DNA of 64,000 nucleotides from Micavibrio sp. UBA1672 (GCA_002320665.1 DCKO01000041.1:837-64836); one strand, 5' to 3'. Positions 37,453 through 46,178 are shown, numbered from the stretch's first letter. The notes: generated by a model not told the origin, from the letters alone. Made by a program: numbers and translations.

Positions 37453-38289
37453 TTAGGTATATGGTTCCCATATGGTTGGTGCGTTTTCATCCGTTGTCGC
37501 TTTAGCTGATGCCAGATTATGACGTCCTTCGATTTTTTTCAGTTCACTGGCCCAGTCGAATTCAGGATCTGGTTGAGACCGGTAATATTCATGCTCCTTA
37601 ATTCTGGCCTGAACTCGAGGATCATTTATATTTCCAGCTTTTGTTACATCGGTGATATATTCATCCATGTTGAAAACTTTCGAACCTGGGTCAATAATAA
37701 CAGGTGTTCCATCAGCCTTTAAACCAATATTATCCAATCGAAATCCTGTCTTGCTTGATCCTATATCCAAAGAAGAATAACCGTCTTTTGCCAGTCCAAC
37801 AGCCACTTTCTCTGCAAGCTGATTGGCTTGTATTTTAGTCATAGTGCCGTTTTCAATCAAACTATCGAGTGAGGGCGCCGATTCAACAACTTCATAGCGT
37901 ATTCCCCCACTTGTAAAATCACTATCTGCTTGAAGCACTTGTTTGATGGGTGCTCTTTGTGCCCCGACTCTATTAACTTCCTTATCAAACCGGATAATCG
38001 TGCCTTGATTCGTTCTTAAGGCGAAACCATCCGTGCCATTGCCGATAAATTCGAACTCTGTATGCCCCCGGGATTTTAGATGCTCTTCGATATTCTGTAT
38101 ATTGTTTTTGTTATTCAATAACATAACAATAGAATGGGTTGAAGTATCTTCGATTCCTGATTGATGTATCTTGATATCGGCGGTTTCAAGAGCTTCGGAA
38201 AAGCTTTCTGGCTTGACGTCTCTGTGATATTTATATTTTGCTGTATCTTGTTCCAGCTTTTCCCATTCTTCGGAGGTTAATAACGACAT
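37453..38289 (-). CDS. Protein-kinase-like accessory protein
   Basis: A 278-residue soluble protein. It has a Gly-rich loop IGNGTDGFA (82-90), a strand IIRF (98-101), a hinge-like YEVVES (132-137), and then a segment where LDIG (D175), RLDNIGL (N187) and VIIDPGS (D200) follow the order of the catalytic Asp, Asn and DFG-like Asp of kinase-like folds. A standard ATP-anchoring Lys is not obvious, so it may be an atypical kinase or pseudokinase. The first 75 residues are a separate helical part. There is an extended -10 promoter, and GGGTG near the start. The identification is inference from motif order. Confidence 0.45.
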   Translation of the reverse strand: MSLLTSEEWEKLEQDTAKYKYHRDVKPESFSEALETADIKIHQSGIEDTSTHSIVMLLNNKNNIQNIEEHLKSRGHTEFEFIGNGTDGFALRTNQGTIIRFDKEVNRVGAQRAPIKQVLQADSDFTSGGIRYEVVESAPSLDSLIENGTMTKIQANQLAEKVAVGLAKDGYSSLDIGSSKTGFRLDNIGLKADGTPVIIDPGSKVFNMDEYITDVTKAGNINDPRVQARIKEHEYYRSQPDPEFDWASELKKIEGRHNLASAKATTDENAPTIWEPYT

Positions 38290-38346
38290 CTAAAGCACCC
38301 TATTTGACTTTCATAACTCTGGTATTTTGCATTTTTTGACATAAGA

Positions 38347-38375
38347 ATATTAGCATTTTTACCTGAAAAACACAA
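38347..38375 (-). promoter_or_regulatory. Promoter of the kinase-like gene
   Basis: On the minus strand: TTGTGT (38370-38375), 17-base spacer, TAATAT (38347-38352) preceded by TGC, an extended -10. The same TTGTGT and TGCTA- layout is seen before the gene at 39746. Confidence 0.55.
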
Positions 38376-38378
38376 AAA

Positions 38379-39746
38379 TCATAGCGGTTCCATCTCTTCA
38401 CCCTCGGCGCCTTTAGGTTTATGTTTCTGCGCTGATGTTCTCTGTTGTTCAGTAAAACCACTTTTATTGTTAAAGCCTGAAATTATTGTTGAACGAAATT
38501 CCTGCGGCAAACGGTTAAAAGCCACGGCCAGTGTTTTTGTATCGGGCGACGATGTGGTAATCCGGTCGCTTTCCGATAAATCAGGAATGCCCACTTGCTG
38601 ACCTAGCTCCGTAAGATCATAATCTTCGGACATGTTCAAAATAAGCCCGCCATCCCGAGCAAGTGACATGCTTTTGAAAAGATCGCGGTTACGAACCTGC
38701 GTAAGAAATTCCTTTGTGATACGAAACTCTTCCTCGTCCAAAACTTCAGGGTCTTCCAGCCCCTTTTCCTGACGGGATTTGATCATTTCATCCCGCATGG
38801 ATCTGAAACGTTCAGCTTCTTCGGAAGGAACAACCAAAAAGGAGTATTCTTTATCATTTGAACCGATATTATCTCTAGGGTTAAAGCCGCTTTCTTGCAA
38901 GAAACTGCGGACATTATCGATTTCATTTACCGAAAGCCCGTGAACAGATATATTGAAATCACCGCCTTCAAGCGCCCTATGGAGATGTTCATGCGTTAAT
39001 ATGTCTTGGGGTGTTGTGTGAAGTGGCCGAGCATTAATATCCAGCCCATGTTTTTTATAAAATTTTCCTATTTGAGGCATTTCCTGCTTTAATGCATCCC
39101 AGATAAACGGAAAATCTGTTGCCATCGTACGCTCGGCAAATTGCGTATATCCAACCTTACATCTTTCTGAAAATTTCTGAATCATTTCGGCAACAGCTTC
39201 CCTTCGGCCAAAATGCGGTCCGTATAATTCAAGATGCTCTTCCAACTTTACTTCACTTTCATCCACACGCCTGTGAATAACCCCACTTTCCATGTATTTT
39301 TCAAAAGCGTCAATTAAGGACGGCTTATCAGAAATAAAGCCCTCATACCCAGCCTCAATGTGATCAAATGCATGCCCAGACTCATGCTCAATGCGGTGAT
39401 TCATTTTATCAATATTGTCATCATGCTGGAGAAGCACAATTGTAGGCTGCTTATTAAAAGCCATGGATTCCAGTGAATTTAGCCTAGTTGTATACCCATC
39501 ACTTTTCTTAAAACGTTCTATGAATGCATCAGGATGCCCCTGCCTTCTCATAGTCGCTTCCCAAGCTTGCGGCGTTGCAACGACAATTTGATATTTTGAT
39601 TCCAGAAAATCTTCCAAAAAAGGCTCCGGAAAATCCTTGAGGCCTTTTTTGATCCCGTCAAAAACTCGCGGATCAACATCGCCGAGTTTCCTGAGAAAAC
39701 CCAAGCCTTCAAGTTTTTCATTAAGCTTTGTAATAGCTTCTGACAT
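38379..39746 (-). CDS. HESGH metallopeptidase-like accessory protein
   Basis: A 455-residue protein from the ATG at 39746; the longer reading starts with the GTG inside the GGTGAT Shine-Dalgarno. RIEHESGHAFDHIEAG (HESGH at 121-125) is a zinc-peptidase helix, and RREAVAEM (182-188) offers the downstream Glu of gluzincins. The HExxHAxD plus ExxAE pattern resembles the anthrax lethal factor-like (M34/ATLF) group and other bacterial toxins. The remaining 260 residues are helical with a small beta region (FNISVHGLSVNEIDNVRSFLQESGF). No signal peptide. Unrelated in sequence to the HELEH pair. Confidence 0.62.
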   Translation of the reverse strand: MSEAITKLNEKLEGLGFLRKLGDVDPRVFDGIKKGLKDFPEPFLEDFLESKYQIVVATPQAWEATMRRQGHPDAFIERFKKSDGYTTRLNSLESMAFNKQPTIVLLQHDDNIDKMNHRIEHESGHAFDHIEAGYEGFISDKPSLIDAFEKYMESGVIHRRVDESEVKLEEHLELYGPHFGRREAVAEMIQKFSERCKVGYTQFAERTMATDFPFIWDALKQEMPQIGKFYKKHGLDINARPLHTTPQDILTHEHLHRALEGGDFNISVHGLSVNEIDNVRSFLQESGFNPRDNIGSNDKEYSFLVVPSEEAERFRSMRDEMIKSRQEKGLEDPEVLDEEEFRITKEFLTQVRNRDLFKSMSLARDGGLILNMSEDYDLTELGQQVGIPDLSESDRITTSSPDTKTLAVAFNRLPQEFRSTIISGFNNKSGFTEQQRTSAQKHKPKGAEGEEMEPL

Positions 39747-39779
39747 TATCACCGCAATTTTATTCTTTTTTATTTCCGC

Positions 39780-39809
39780 ATTTTAGCATGAAATTTTTTA
39801 TATACACAA
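39780..39809 (-). promoter_or_regulatory. Promoter of the HESGH gene
   Basis: On the minus strand: TTGTGT (39804-39809), 18-base spacer, TAAAAT (39780-39785) preceded by TGC. Confidence 0.55.
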
Positions 39810-39825
39810 AGAAAATGCGTTTTAA

Positions 39826-40497
39826 TCAGTAATATGGACGTTGGAAGATTAAAAAGGAAAGAATTAAAAAGCTGAAAAATGCGATAATGATTGTAATAGG
39901 GAGATTCACGATAATCGTGATGAGCAGTGCTTTCAGATCGATTTTCTCCCTTTCGATTTTTTCTTCTTTTTTGAGGTCTGATTCATGCGCTACGTTTTTC
40001 TTGGAAATATATCTGATAAGAAAGGCCAGAAAAAAAGGGATAGAAAGAACAAATGCAATAAGAAATAACATGATTGCTATACTGGAAAGCACATTGTAAA
40101 GCCCCCACATCCATTCTTTGAAAACAACGTCTTCCCAGTGCTCTTTTGCCTCTTCAAAGGTTTTAAATTTTGGGTTGCTTACAGAATAAGAGGGACCTTT
40201 TGATGCCCCAAAAAGAATAAAAGTTACATTGATCTCGTATAACCCGTCTAGTTTTTCGACTCTGTCTTTCAGAATATCTGTATATTTTTTTAACTGCATT
40301 TGAGATAAGGGAAGCACCTTCAACCCATCGCTCATACAGGACGGACGCCCTTTATAAAAGCCTTTATCACAAATTCCGCTTTTGCATTCAATATAATACG
40401 TTTCATCTTGAGGCATACAAATATGAGCTTTGACCTGCATATTTGGTATTAAGATCAATATACATAGCAATAAGACTGATATATTGCGGGATAGAAT
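39826..40497 (-). CDS. Membrane protein, start uncertain
   Basis: An exported or membrane protein of about 223 residues. The hydrophobic run ISVLLLCILILIP followed by NMQVKA looks like a signal peptide, then a Cys-containing domain (HICMPQDETYYIECKSGICDKGFYKGRPSCM) and two C-terminal membrane helices separated by a Lys/Glu-rich loop. No ATG stands before the signal peptide unless translation begins inside the preceding gene (ATG 40572 or ATT/ATG further up). An ATT at 40497, one base after the upstream stop and 9 bases after AAGG, would give a normal signal peptide, suggesting a rare start coupled to the upstream gene. Function unknown. Confidence 0.5.
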   Translation of the reverse strand: MLSRNISVLLLCILILIPNMQVKAHICMPQDETYYIECKSGICDKGFYKGRPSCMSDGLKVLPLSQMQLKKYTDILKDRVEKLDGLYEINVTFILFGASKGPSYSVSNPKFKTFEEAKEHWEDVVFKEWMWGLYNVLSSIAIMLFLIAFVLSIPFFLAFLIRYISKKNVAHESDLKKEEKIEREKIDLKALLITIIVNLPITIIIAFFSFLILSFLIFQRPYY

Positions 40498-40498
40498 C

Positions 40499-40777
40499 TT
40501 ATTCAGCCTTGTCTGCTGGCTGATCTTCTTCTGATTTAGCAGGTTTTTCAACGGGGGCTTCCTCTTCCTCATCACCAGCAGCCGGTATGATATCCTGCAG
40601 GCGCACGGCTTCTTCATCCATTGCTATGGCTTGTGATTTTTCCGGGGCATAATTTCCTTCGGCCAATCCCGCTGGTGTTTCACCTGTAAAGTTCTCGCCG
40701 AACTCATCTGCGGCCAATGCATTATGGGCCGTTAACAGGCCTATTACCAAAAATGCTGTAAGAATAAAGTGTTTCAT
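40499..40777 (-). CDS. Small secreted acidic protein
   Basis: A 92-residue protein with a clear signal peptide (KHFILTAFLVIGLLTAHNALA, cleavage near residue 22) and an acidic, probably disordered mature part ending in Glu/Pro/Lys repeats (EEEEAPVEKPAKSEEDQPADKAE). It precedes the membrane protein by a single base, so the two are translated in sequence. Family unknown. The design resembles the Ala/Glu-rich protein at 31304. Confidence 0.65.
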   Translation of the reverse strand: MKHFILTAFLVIGLLTAHNALAADEFGENFTGETPAGLAEGNYAPEKSQAIAMDEEAVRLQDIIPAAGDEEEEAPVEKPAKSEEDQPADKAE

Positions 40778-40906
40778 AAAACCCGTTTCTTTCTCTGCTT
40801 TACCGTGGCTGGATTTCTATCAAAATATTACAATTATGTCAAATATTTTGGGAATACTTATTTATTTCCCGATCCAACTATAGTATAGAAATTACCACTT
40901 AGCGGA

Positions 40907-41341
40907 ATGAATAGCGAGAGAATTTGGCGAAAAATGAATACAGATTTGTATGACATGGTTAAGGATAAGCTTCTGAGCGTTGCCGCAAGCGGCAATGGAG
41001 ATGATCCCTATTCGCCTGATGACGGGGATGGCGACGGTCAGCAAGGCGAAGATCAGGGTTTACTTGTAAAACCCAAACCAAAGACCAAAAAGCCCTCCAT
41101 GTATAAGGTCTTGCTTTTGAATGATGACTATACGCCGATGGAATTTGTTGTGCATGTTCTTGAGACAATTTTCAGCAAATCCCGTCAGGAAGCTACTGAT
41201 ATTATGCTGCACGTACACCGTAGAGGCGTTGGTGTGTGCGGGATTTACACATTTGAGGTTGCCGAAACCAAAGTTGCGCAAGTGATGGATTATGCGCGCA
41301 CCAATGAGCAACCCTTGCAATGTACGATGGAGCGCGAATAA
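40907..41341 (+). CDS. clpS: ATP-dependent Clp protease adaptor ClpS
   Basis: Adaptor that hands N-degron substrates to ClpAP. The 144-residue reading from ATG 40907 has a flexible 60-residue N-terminus; ATG 40934 is the alternative start. The core domain has [24 protein letters not shown], where the Asn-Asp-Asp part is the N-degron pocket, then [23 protein letters not shown]. ClpA is not in the window. Aat, which adds Leu/Phe to N-termini and makes ClpS substrates, is at 52653, so both ends of the pathway are present. Confidence 0.95.
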   Translation: MNSERIWRKMNTDLYDMVKDKLLSVAASGNGDDPYSPDDGDGDGQQGEDQGLLVKPKPKTKKPSMYKVLLLNDDYTPMEFVVHVLETIFSKSRQEATDIMLHVHRRGVGVCGIYTFEVAETKVAQVMDYARTNEQPLQCTMERE

Positions 41342-41354
41342 GCGGCTTCTGGGC

Positions 41355-42449
41355 ATGAATAAAACAATCTCCAAATTATTGCGCAAGCATTACCACGATC
41401 TGCAAGGCTATGTCTCGGCAGGGATGGAAGTTGTCAAAAGTGATGACCTTATTTTCATGAATGCCAATGAAAACCCTTATGAGCTTCCGGGATTAGAAAA
41501 ATATAACCGATACCCACAGCCACAGCCACTTGAGCTTCTGGAGGCGTACGCACGTACATATGGATGTGATACAGATAATATCATCATGACACGCGGCGCG
41601 GATGAGGCTCTGGTTGTACTGACCAAGCTGTTCTGCGAGCCACATCAGGACAGAATTTTGATCAACCCACCGACCTTTGGCATGTATAAGGTTGATGCAG
41701 AAAATATGCCTGCGGGCGTGGTGAGTGTACCTCTGCTGGAACAGGGCGGAACGTTCGTTTTGAACGCTCAAGAAATCATTAAACACGCCCAAGATGAAAG
41801 CCAGAATATCAAGCTGGTTTATATATGCTCGCCGAACAACCCGACAGGCAATGCCATTAATCAGGATGAAATTCTTTCAATTGCTGCGGCGCTTGAAGAT
41901 CATGCGATGGTGGTTCTGGATGAAACTTATGCCGAGTTCTCCGAGCAGGGTTCGTTAGTATCAAAACTGGCAGATACGCCAAACCTGATTATCTTGCGTA
42001 CGCTTTCCAAATCCTATTCTATGGCCGGTATGCGCATGGGATGTTTCCTGAGCGGTGATACGGATTTTATCAAACTCGTTCGCGCCAAGGGACTGGATGC
42101 TTATCCGCTGCCGGTTGAGTGTGTAAATGCAGCTTTGCATGTTTTATCACCGGAAATTCAGCAAATAGCGCAAGAAAACATCCAAAAACTGATCGATTCA
42201 CGCAAAAAACTGGAAGAATCACTCAAAAATAGCGCTGAAATTGAGTATATTTATCCATCAGATGCTAATTTTCTGCTGATCCGCATGAAAAATGCACATG
42301 AATTTTGTGCTTTTGCGAAAGAAAAAGGCATGATCTTGCGTGATTTCTCTGGCAAGCCGGAAACCAAAAATTGTTTGAGAATTTCGGTTGGCACGCCTGA
42401 ACAAAATGCTACACTGCTGGAAATTTTAAATGAGTTCGAAGAAAGATAA
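41355..42449 (+). CDS. hisC: Histidinol-phosphate aminotransferase
   Basis: Class I/II PLP aminotransferase that makes histidinol phosphate from imidazole acetol phosphate. It is 364 residues from the ATG at 41355. NANENPYELPGLEKYNRYPQPQPLELLEAYA is the typical HisC N-terminus, with CSPNNPTGN, VVLDETYAEF and the PLP Lys in RTLSKSYSMAGMRMG, then the C-terminal FLLIRM and LRISVGTPEQN. hslV starts 9 bases after its stop, a close pairing. Related ThrD/CobD-type activity is possible but HisC fits best. Confidence 0.93.
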   Translation: MNKTISKLLRKHYHDLQGYVSAGMEVVKSDDLIFMNANENPYELPGLEKYNRYPQPQPLELLEAYARTYGCDTDNIIMTRGADEALVVLTKLFCEPHQDRILINPPTFGMYKVDAENMPAGVVSVPLLEQGGTFVLNAQEIIKHAQDESQNIKLVYICSPNNPTGNAINQDEILSIAAALEDHAMVVLDETYAEFSEQGSLVSKLADTPNLIILRTLSKSYSMAGMRMGCFLSGDTDFIKLVRAKGLDAYPLPVECVNAALHVLSPEIQQIAQENIQKLIDSRKKLEESLKNSAEIEYIYPSDANFLLIRMKNAHEFCAFAKEKGMILRDFSGKPETKNCLRISVGTPEQNATLLEILNEFEER

Positions 42450-42458
42450 GGCAAAGCT

Positions 42459-43016
42459 ATGAGTGAGTATGATTACGCTGATGCGCAAAAATGGCGCGGC
42501 ACAACCATTATCTCGGTACGTAAAGGCAAGGACGTTGTGATTGCCGGAGACGGGCAAGTCTCGATGGGGCACACGGTCTTGAAAAATAATGCGCGTAAGG
42601 TACGCCGCTTGGGTCGCGAAAATGATATCATCGCAGGTTTTGCTGGCTCAACGGCGGATGCGTTTACCTTATTTGAGCGCCTAGAAGCTAAGCTGGAAGC
42701 ACATCCCGGGCAACTCACCCGTGCTTGTGTGGAGCTTGCCAAAGACTGGCGTACGGATAAATATCTTAGAAAACTGGAAGCTTTGATGGCTGTGGCCGAT
42801 AAGGAAACCTCCTTGATCCTGACGGGGAATGGCGATGTGGTCGAGCCGCAAGACGGCGTGATCGGGATTGGCTCTGGCGGGAATTACGCCCTAGCCGCCG
42901 CAAGAGCGCTCTACGATCAAAAACTTGGCGCCGAAGAAATTGCCAAGAAATCTTTGGATATTGCTGCCGAGATTTGCGTTTACACGAATGACAATATCGT
43001 CATCGAGAAGTTGTGA
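42459..43016 (+). CDS. hslV: HslV peptidase subunit of the HslUV protease
   Basis: Proteasome-like N-terminal-threonine peptidase. It is 185 residues; a propeptide is removed to expose the catalytic Thr in [11 protein letters not shown]. Other marks are [55 protein letters not shown] and [16 protein letters not shown]. The partner hslU lies at 46179, about 3.2 kb on, although these genes are normally adjacent. A diverged second copy of the last 18 codons is found at 43962-44015. Confidence 0.97.
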   Translation: MSEYDYADAQKWRGTTIISVRKGKDVVIAGDGQVSMGHTVLKNNARKVRRLGRENDIIAGFAGSTADAFTLFERLEAKLEAHPGQLTRACVELAKDWRTDKYLRKLEALMAVADKETSLILTGNGDVVEPQDGVIGIGSGGNYALAAARALYDQKLGAEEIAKKSLDIAAEICVYTNDNIVIEKL

Positions 43017-43942
43017 TGACTGAAAAATTCCAAGGAAATCTCAAGCGGATTCAATGGAATAACAAACTAAAAACAGCTGTTTTAAGTTTATATTTTATAT
43101 TCGGGATTTTTCTTTTTACCACTTTATTACTATTGATGCTTATTATTGCTTCTTACTTAATAGTTGGAGCTTTCCATGGTTACGAAAACCTGTTCGAAGT
43201 ATTTTTGAAAAAAATTATTTTCTTCGACTTTGAAACCGGAAAAATTATAAAAATAGCTCAGCTATATGCCAAAATATTTATTTTTATAATATTCGCCTAC
43301 TTCTACTTTATGTACTCTCATATGAAGCGTATTGGGAAGTTTTTTTGTGCCGTACCGCTTCAGTTATCCCATAATGATATTTTCTATCAAACGCTAGAAA
43401 ATTTTTGTATAGCTCGTGGCCTTAAAGTTCCGAACCTATATATTACACAAAAAGATGGTTATATTCCTGACCGTTTCATAACGGGAATTGTCGTTCAGGA
43501 TTTAAAAGGAAAGGCATCTTTAATTATTACGCCGGCAGTCTACAATCTTGAAAAACCGCTTATGGAAGCTTTTCTAGCACAAGTCGTTCAACGTATATTC
43601 ACAAAAGATACTCTTTTTTTAACGCAGTTTTGTTTTATCGGTTACTTTCCTTATCACTTGCGGGAAGGATCAAACATTATTTTCAAAACAGTTGCAAAAG
43701 CACCTTTATACGTAATAGACAAAATCCTTAAGCCTGTCCGTAACTGGGTATTAAATATGCGTTTTGGAAGACTGGATGTTGGGGCATTAGAATTAACTAA
43801 GGAAAAGAAACCAATGGATGAATTACTTAATAGGCTCACACCGTTGGAAGAAATTCAAAAATACATCCACGACCCGTACCTAACATTATTTATAACCAAG
43901 ACAAGTACTGAATATCGCAAAGTTCTTCTAAAGAAAGCGTAA
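43016..43942 (+). CDS. Membrane protein resembling M48 peptidase without active site
   Basis: A 308-residue AT-rich product whose start (ATG at 43016, or GTG/ATG nearby) overlaps the hslV stop. Two N-terminal membrane helices (residues 22-52 and 82-100) precede an M48/HtpX-like domain: ARGLKVPNLYI, IIVTP-like SLIITPAVYNLEKPLMEAFLAQVVQRIFTKD and LDVGALELTKEKKPMDELLNRL align with HtpX-type regions, but HExxH reads AQVVQR and the later Glu ligand is absent. It is thus probably a pseudopeptidase. Base composition is much lower in GC than hslV. It lies inside a duplication of the hslV end. Confidence 0.55.
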   Translation: MTEKFQGNLKRIQWNNKLKTAVLSLYFIFGIFLFTTLLLLMLIIASYLIVGAFHGYENLFEVFLKKIIFFDFETGKIIKIAQLYAKIFIFIIFAYFYFMYSHMKRIGKFFCAVPLQLSHNDIFYQTLENFCIARGLKVPNLYITQKDGYIPDRFITGIVVQDLKGKASLIITPAVYNLEKPLMEAFLAQVVQRIFTKDTLFLTQFCFIGYFPYHLREGSNIIFKTVAKAPLYVIDKILKPVRNWVLNMRFGRLDVGALELTKEKKPMDELLNRLTPLEEIQKYIHDPYLTLFITKTSTEYRKVLLKKA

Positions 43943-43961
43943 TTCATGATCCCTGAATTTT

Positions 43962-44015
43962 GCCGCCGATATCTGTGTCTACACGAATGATAACATCGTG
44001 GTTGAGAAGCTTTAG
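43962..44015 (+). pseudogene. Displaced copy of the hslV 3' end
   Basis: These 54 bases read GCC GCC GAT ATC ... GAG AAG CTT TAG and encode [17 protein letters not shown] plus stop; hslV itself ends [17 protein letters not shown] plus stop (42963-43016). About 14 of 54 bases differ, nearly all at third positions, while TACACGAATGA and ATCGT stay identical. It has no start or upstream reading frame of its own. It marks the right edge of the inserted M48-like gene. Confidence 0.8.
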
Positions 44016-44021
44016 GCGTTT

Positions 44022-44597
44022 TTACTGAAAAGATTTGATCTTCGCCTCAAGCATCTCTATGCCGTCACCATTGGGGTGGTTTTTGATAATTTTTATCATG
44101 CTCTCTAATCGTGATTCTTTTGCTAGTTCAGATAAAGCCAGAGCGATTGCATATTGTACACCTCTTTCTTGAGGATTTTTGATGTGCTCATCCGTCAGAT
44201 GTTTACCATAGAGCACTTCAAGTACATTCCAAAGTTCGTTAAGATCACTTAATCTATTATCAGCTAAAGACCGCACAATACCTTGAATAGTTCTGGGGTG
44301 GTGATCTTGTTGCAAATGATCTATCAAAATTTTTATAGCCTCCGGTGTAAAATTCTTATCGGGGCAAGATCCTTCCCATTTTTCAAAATCCCAGTCATTG
44401 ATAAAATCCCACACGGAATTTACATGAACACCAATGAAGGCCAGTTCATCCAACATGGGTTTTTCATCGTCTAACAATAATTTTTCAAATGCAGCTACTT
44501 CCTGATCCTGCATTTTTTTCTGCGTTTGATGTGCTTTATCTTTTTTTAATGCAGCCATCAGATCACGAGCTGTTACAGGGCTTGGTCCCTTAGCCAT
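44022..44597 (-). CDS. Hypothetical helical protein
   Basis: A 191-residue soluble, mostly helical protein. The second half contains paired helices with regular Leu/Ala spacing (NFTPEAIKILIDHLQQDHHPRTIQGIVRSLADNR and QYAIALALSELAKESRLESMIKIIKNH), which look like HEAT-type repeats. It begins directly after the preceding stop (TAA then ATG), so it is coupled to the gene at 44598. No family recognised. Confidence 0.65.
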   Translation of the reverse strand: MAKGPSPVTARDLMAALKKDKAHQTQKKMQDQEVAAFEKLLLDDEKPMLDELAFIGVHVNSVWDFINDWDFEKWEGSCPDKNFTPEAIKILIDHLQQDHHPRTIQGIVRSLADNRLSDLNELWNVLEVLYGKHLTDEHIKNPQERGVQYAIALALSELAKESRLESMIKIIKNHPNGDGIEMLEAKIKSFQ

Positions 44598-45065
44598 TTA
44601 CTCATCCTCGGCCATTTCATTGATCGCATCAATGATGTCTTCCAGATCAATCATCTCGTATTCATGCAAATCCATGATCAGGGGTTTGAGGCATTCTTCC
44701 TTGACCACTTGGCCCAGCCCGTCTTCATGATCGCGCAGCTCGGCTTCGAAATGCACTAATGCTTCCCGATAATCCTTATCTTCGTTTTCAGTTGCCATGT
44801 CATATTCCGCCAAGTCATATTCAGTCTCGCGTATGTCACGGCGCACGGAAATCAAGGCTTCCATGTGATCAGCCGTGGTGCGCATCATCGTAATGATATG
44901 CCGGAAATGCGAATTCAAAGCCTCAAGCTTATTGGGATATTGCTCCCATTGCCCATCGACGCCGCTTTTGAAAACCGAAGGTTTGGACTTTTCTTTTCTT
45001 ACCTCGGAAAGGGATACAACGTTCTTATCATTGTTTTCGCTATCGTTTTTATCATCCTCACTCAT
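44598..45065 (-). CDS. Hypothetical acidic protein
   Basis: A 155-residue acidic protein. A disordered N-terminus ([14 protein letters not shown]) is followed by a coiled-coil-like stretch with many Asp/Glu and a long helix (HFRHIITMMRTTADHMEALISVRRDIRETEYDLAEYDMATENEDKDYREALVHFEAELRDH). It overlaps the terC start by 8 bases on the same strand and is translated with it. Function unknown. Confidence 0.65.
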   Translation of the reverse strand: MSEDDKNDSENNDKNVVSLSEVRKEKSKPSVFKSGVDGQWEQYPNKLEALNSHFRHIITMMRTTADHMEALISVRRDIRETEYDLAEYDMATENEDKDYREALVHFEAELRDHEDGLGQVVKEECLKPLIMDLHEYEMIDLEDIIDAINEMAEDE

Positions 45066-46035
45066 GATCAGAATCCCTTATCTCTTCGGGCTTGGCCTCT
45101 TCCTCCTCCTCATTCTTGGTCAGGAGCAACGAGAATATAAACCCGCAAGCCAGCACCGTCAAAGTTATCGTCATGGAAACAGAGGGCGGGATATGCCCGA
45201 AATATGCATTATAAAAGACCTTGCCGCCGATAAAGACCAGCACCAGAGACAGCGCATATTTCATCAAATCAAAGCGATCAATGATATTTTCCACCGCAAA
45301 GAAAAGCGCGCGAAGCCCCAGCACGGCAAAAATGTTACTGGTGAAAACCACAAATGTATCTGTTGTTACCGCCAGTGCCGCAGGGATGCTGTCGACGGCG
45401 AAGATCACGTCACTGATTTCGATCACGATCAGGGCAAGGAAAAGCGGCGTGAACATCAGGACTGACTTGCCCTCTTTTTCCACACGCACCCAGAATTTAT
45501 TGCCATGAATATCAGAGGTAAAAGGAAAGCGTTTTTTCAAGAAAACCGTCAGCGGCTTGTTTTCGAACTCATCAGGGTCTTCATCCTCGATGAATAGCAT
45601 CTTGATGCCGGTAAAAATCAAAATGGCCGCAAAGATAAAGAGCGTCCAGTCAAAATAATGCACAAGGGTTGCGCCTGCGCTGATCATGATACCGCGCAAG
45701 ATCACAACGCCAATAATTCCCCAGACCAGAACGCGGTGCTGGTATTGCCTTGGGATTGCAAAGGCACTGAAGATGACTGACATGACAAAAAGGTTATCTA
45801 GTGACAGGCTTTTCTCGATGACATAGGCTGTGTAGTAATTCATTGCACGCTCGGCTCCGAAATGCCACCACACCAAAAGACCAAAGGCAAGACCTGCTGC
45901 AATATACCAAGCGCTCAGGATAAGGCTTTTGCGGAAACCGATAACATTATCGCCGCCCTTATTGAAAAGTTTGAGATCGATGGCCAGAAGGAAAGGGACT
46001 ATGAGAAAAAAGATCGCCCAATCTGCAAATTCCAT
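45058..46035 (-). CDS. TerC/Alx family membrane protein
   Basis: A 325-residue integral membrane protein of about eight helices. Hallmarks of the family are ATVxKALSLDNLF-like [39 protein letters not shown], and [39 protein letters not shown], whose acidic residues bind metal. TerC and Alx are linked to tellurite resistance and to manganese efflux with metalation of exported enzymes. The gene leads a three-gene operon with two hypotheticals, and sits between hslV and hslU on the other strand. Confidence 0.92.
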   Translation of the reverse strand: MEFADWAIFFLIVPFLLAIDLKLFNKGGDNVIGFRKSLILSAWYIAAGLAFGLLVWWHFGAERAMNYYTAYVIEKSLSLDNLFVMSVIFSAFAIPRQYQHRVLVWGIIGVVILRGIMISAGATLVHYFDWTLFIFAAILIFTGIKMLFIEDEDPDEFENKPLTVFLKKRFPFTSDIHGNKFWVRVEKEGKSVLMFTPLFLALIVIEISDVIFAVDSIPAALAVTTDTFVVFTSNIFAVLGLRALFFAVENIIDRFDLMKYALSLVLVFIGGKVFYNAYFGHIPPSVSMTITLTVLACGFIFSLLLTKNEEEEEAKPEEIRDSDHE

Positions 46036-46178
46036 ATTTTTTCCTAGAGTTCCTTGTTATTCGAAATATCTGTTTAACACGACTTCGCGAATATAGCTAC
46101 GAGTTAGTCGTTGATTTTCGCACAGACTTCGTTAAAAAACACCATACAGCAATAACAAAACGGATATTGGTAAAAAAC

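Noticed and set aside
39826..40617. 263-residue reading of the membrane-protein frame
   Set aside because: Its first 40 residues overlap the preceding gene and place a charged stretch before a proper signal peptide; a later start is more likely.
43016..43942. Active HtpX/M48 protease
   Set aside because: The HExxH position reads QVVQR and the later acidic ligand is missing; only the surrounding fold-like sequence is similar.
46036..46178. A yybP-ykoY-type riboswitch or tRNA between terC and hslU
   Set aside because: Only a loose inverted repeat (CGACT...AGTCG) is visible; neither riboswitch core nor tRNA landmarks are present.
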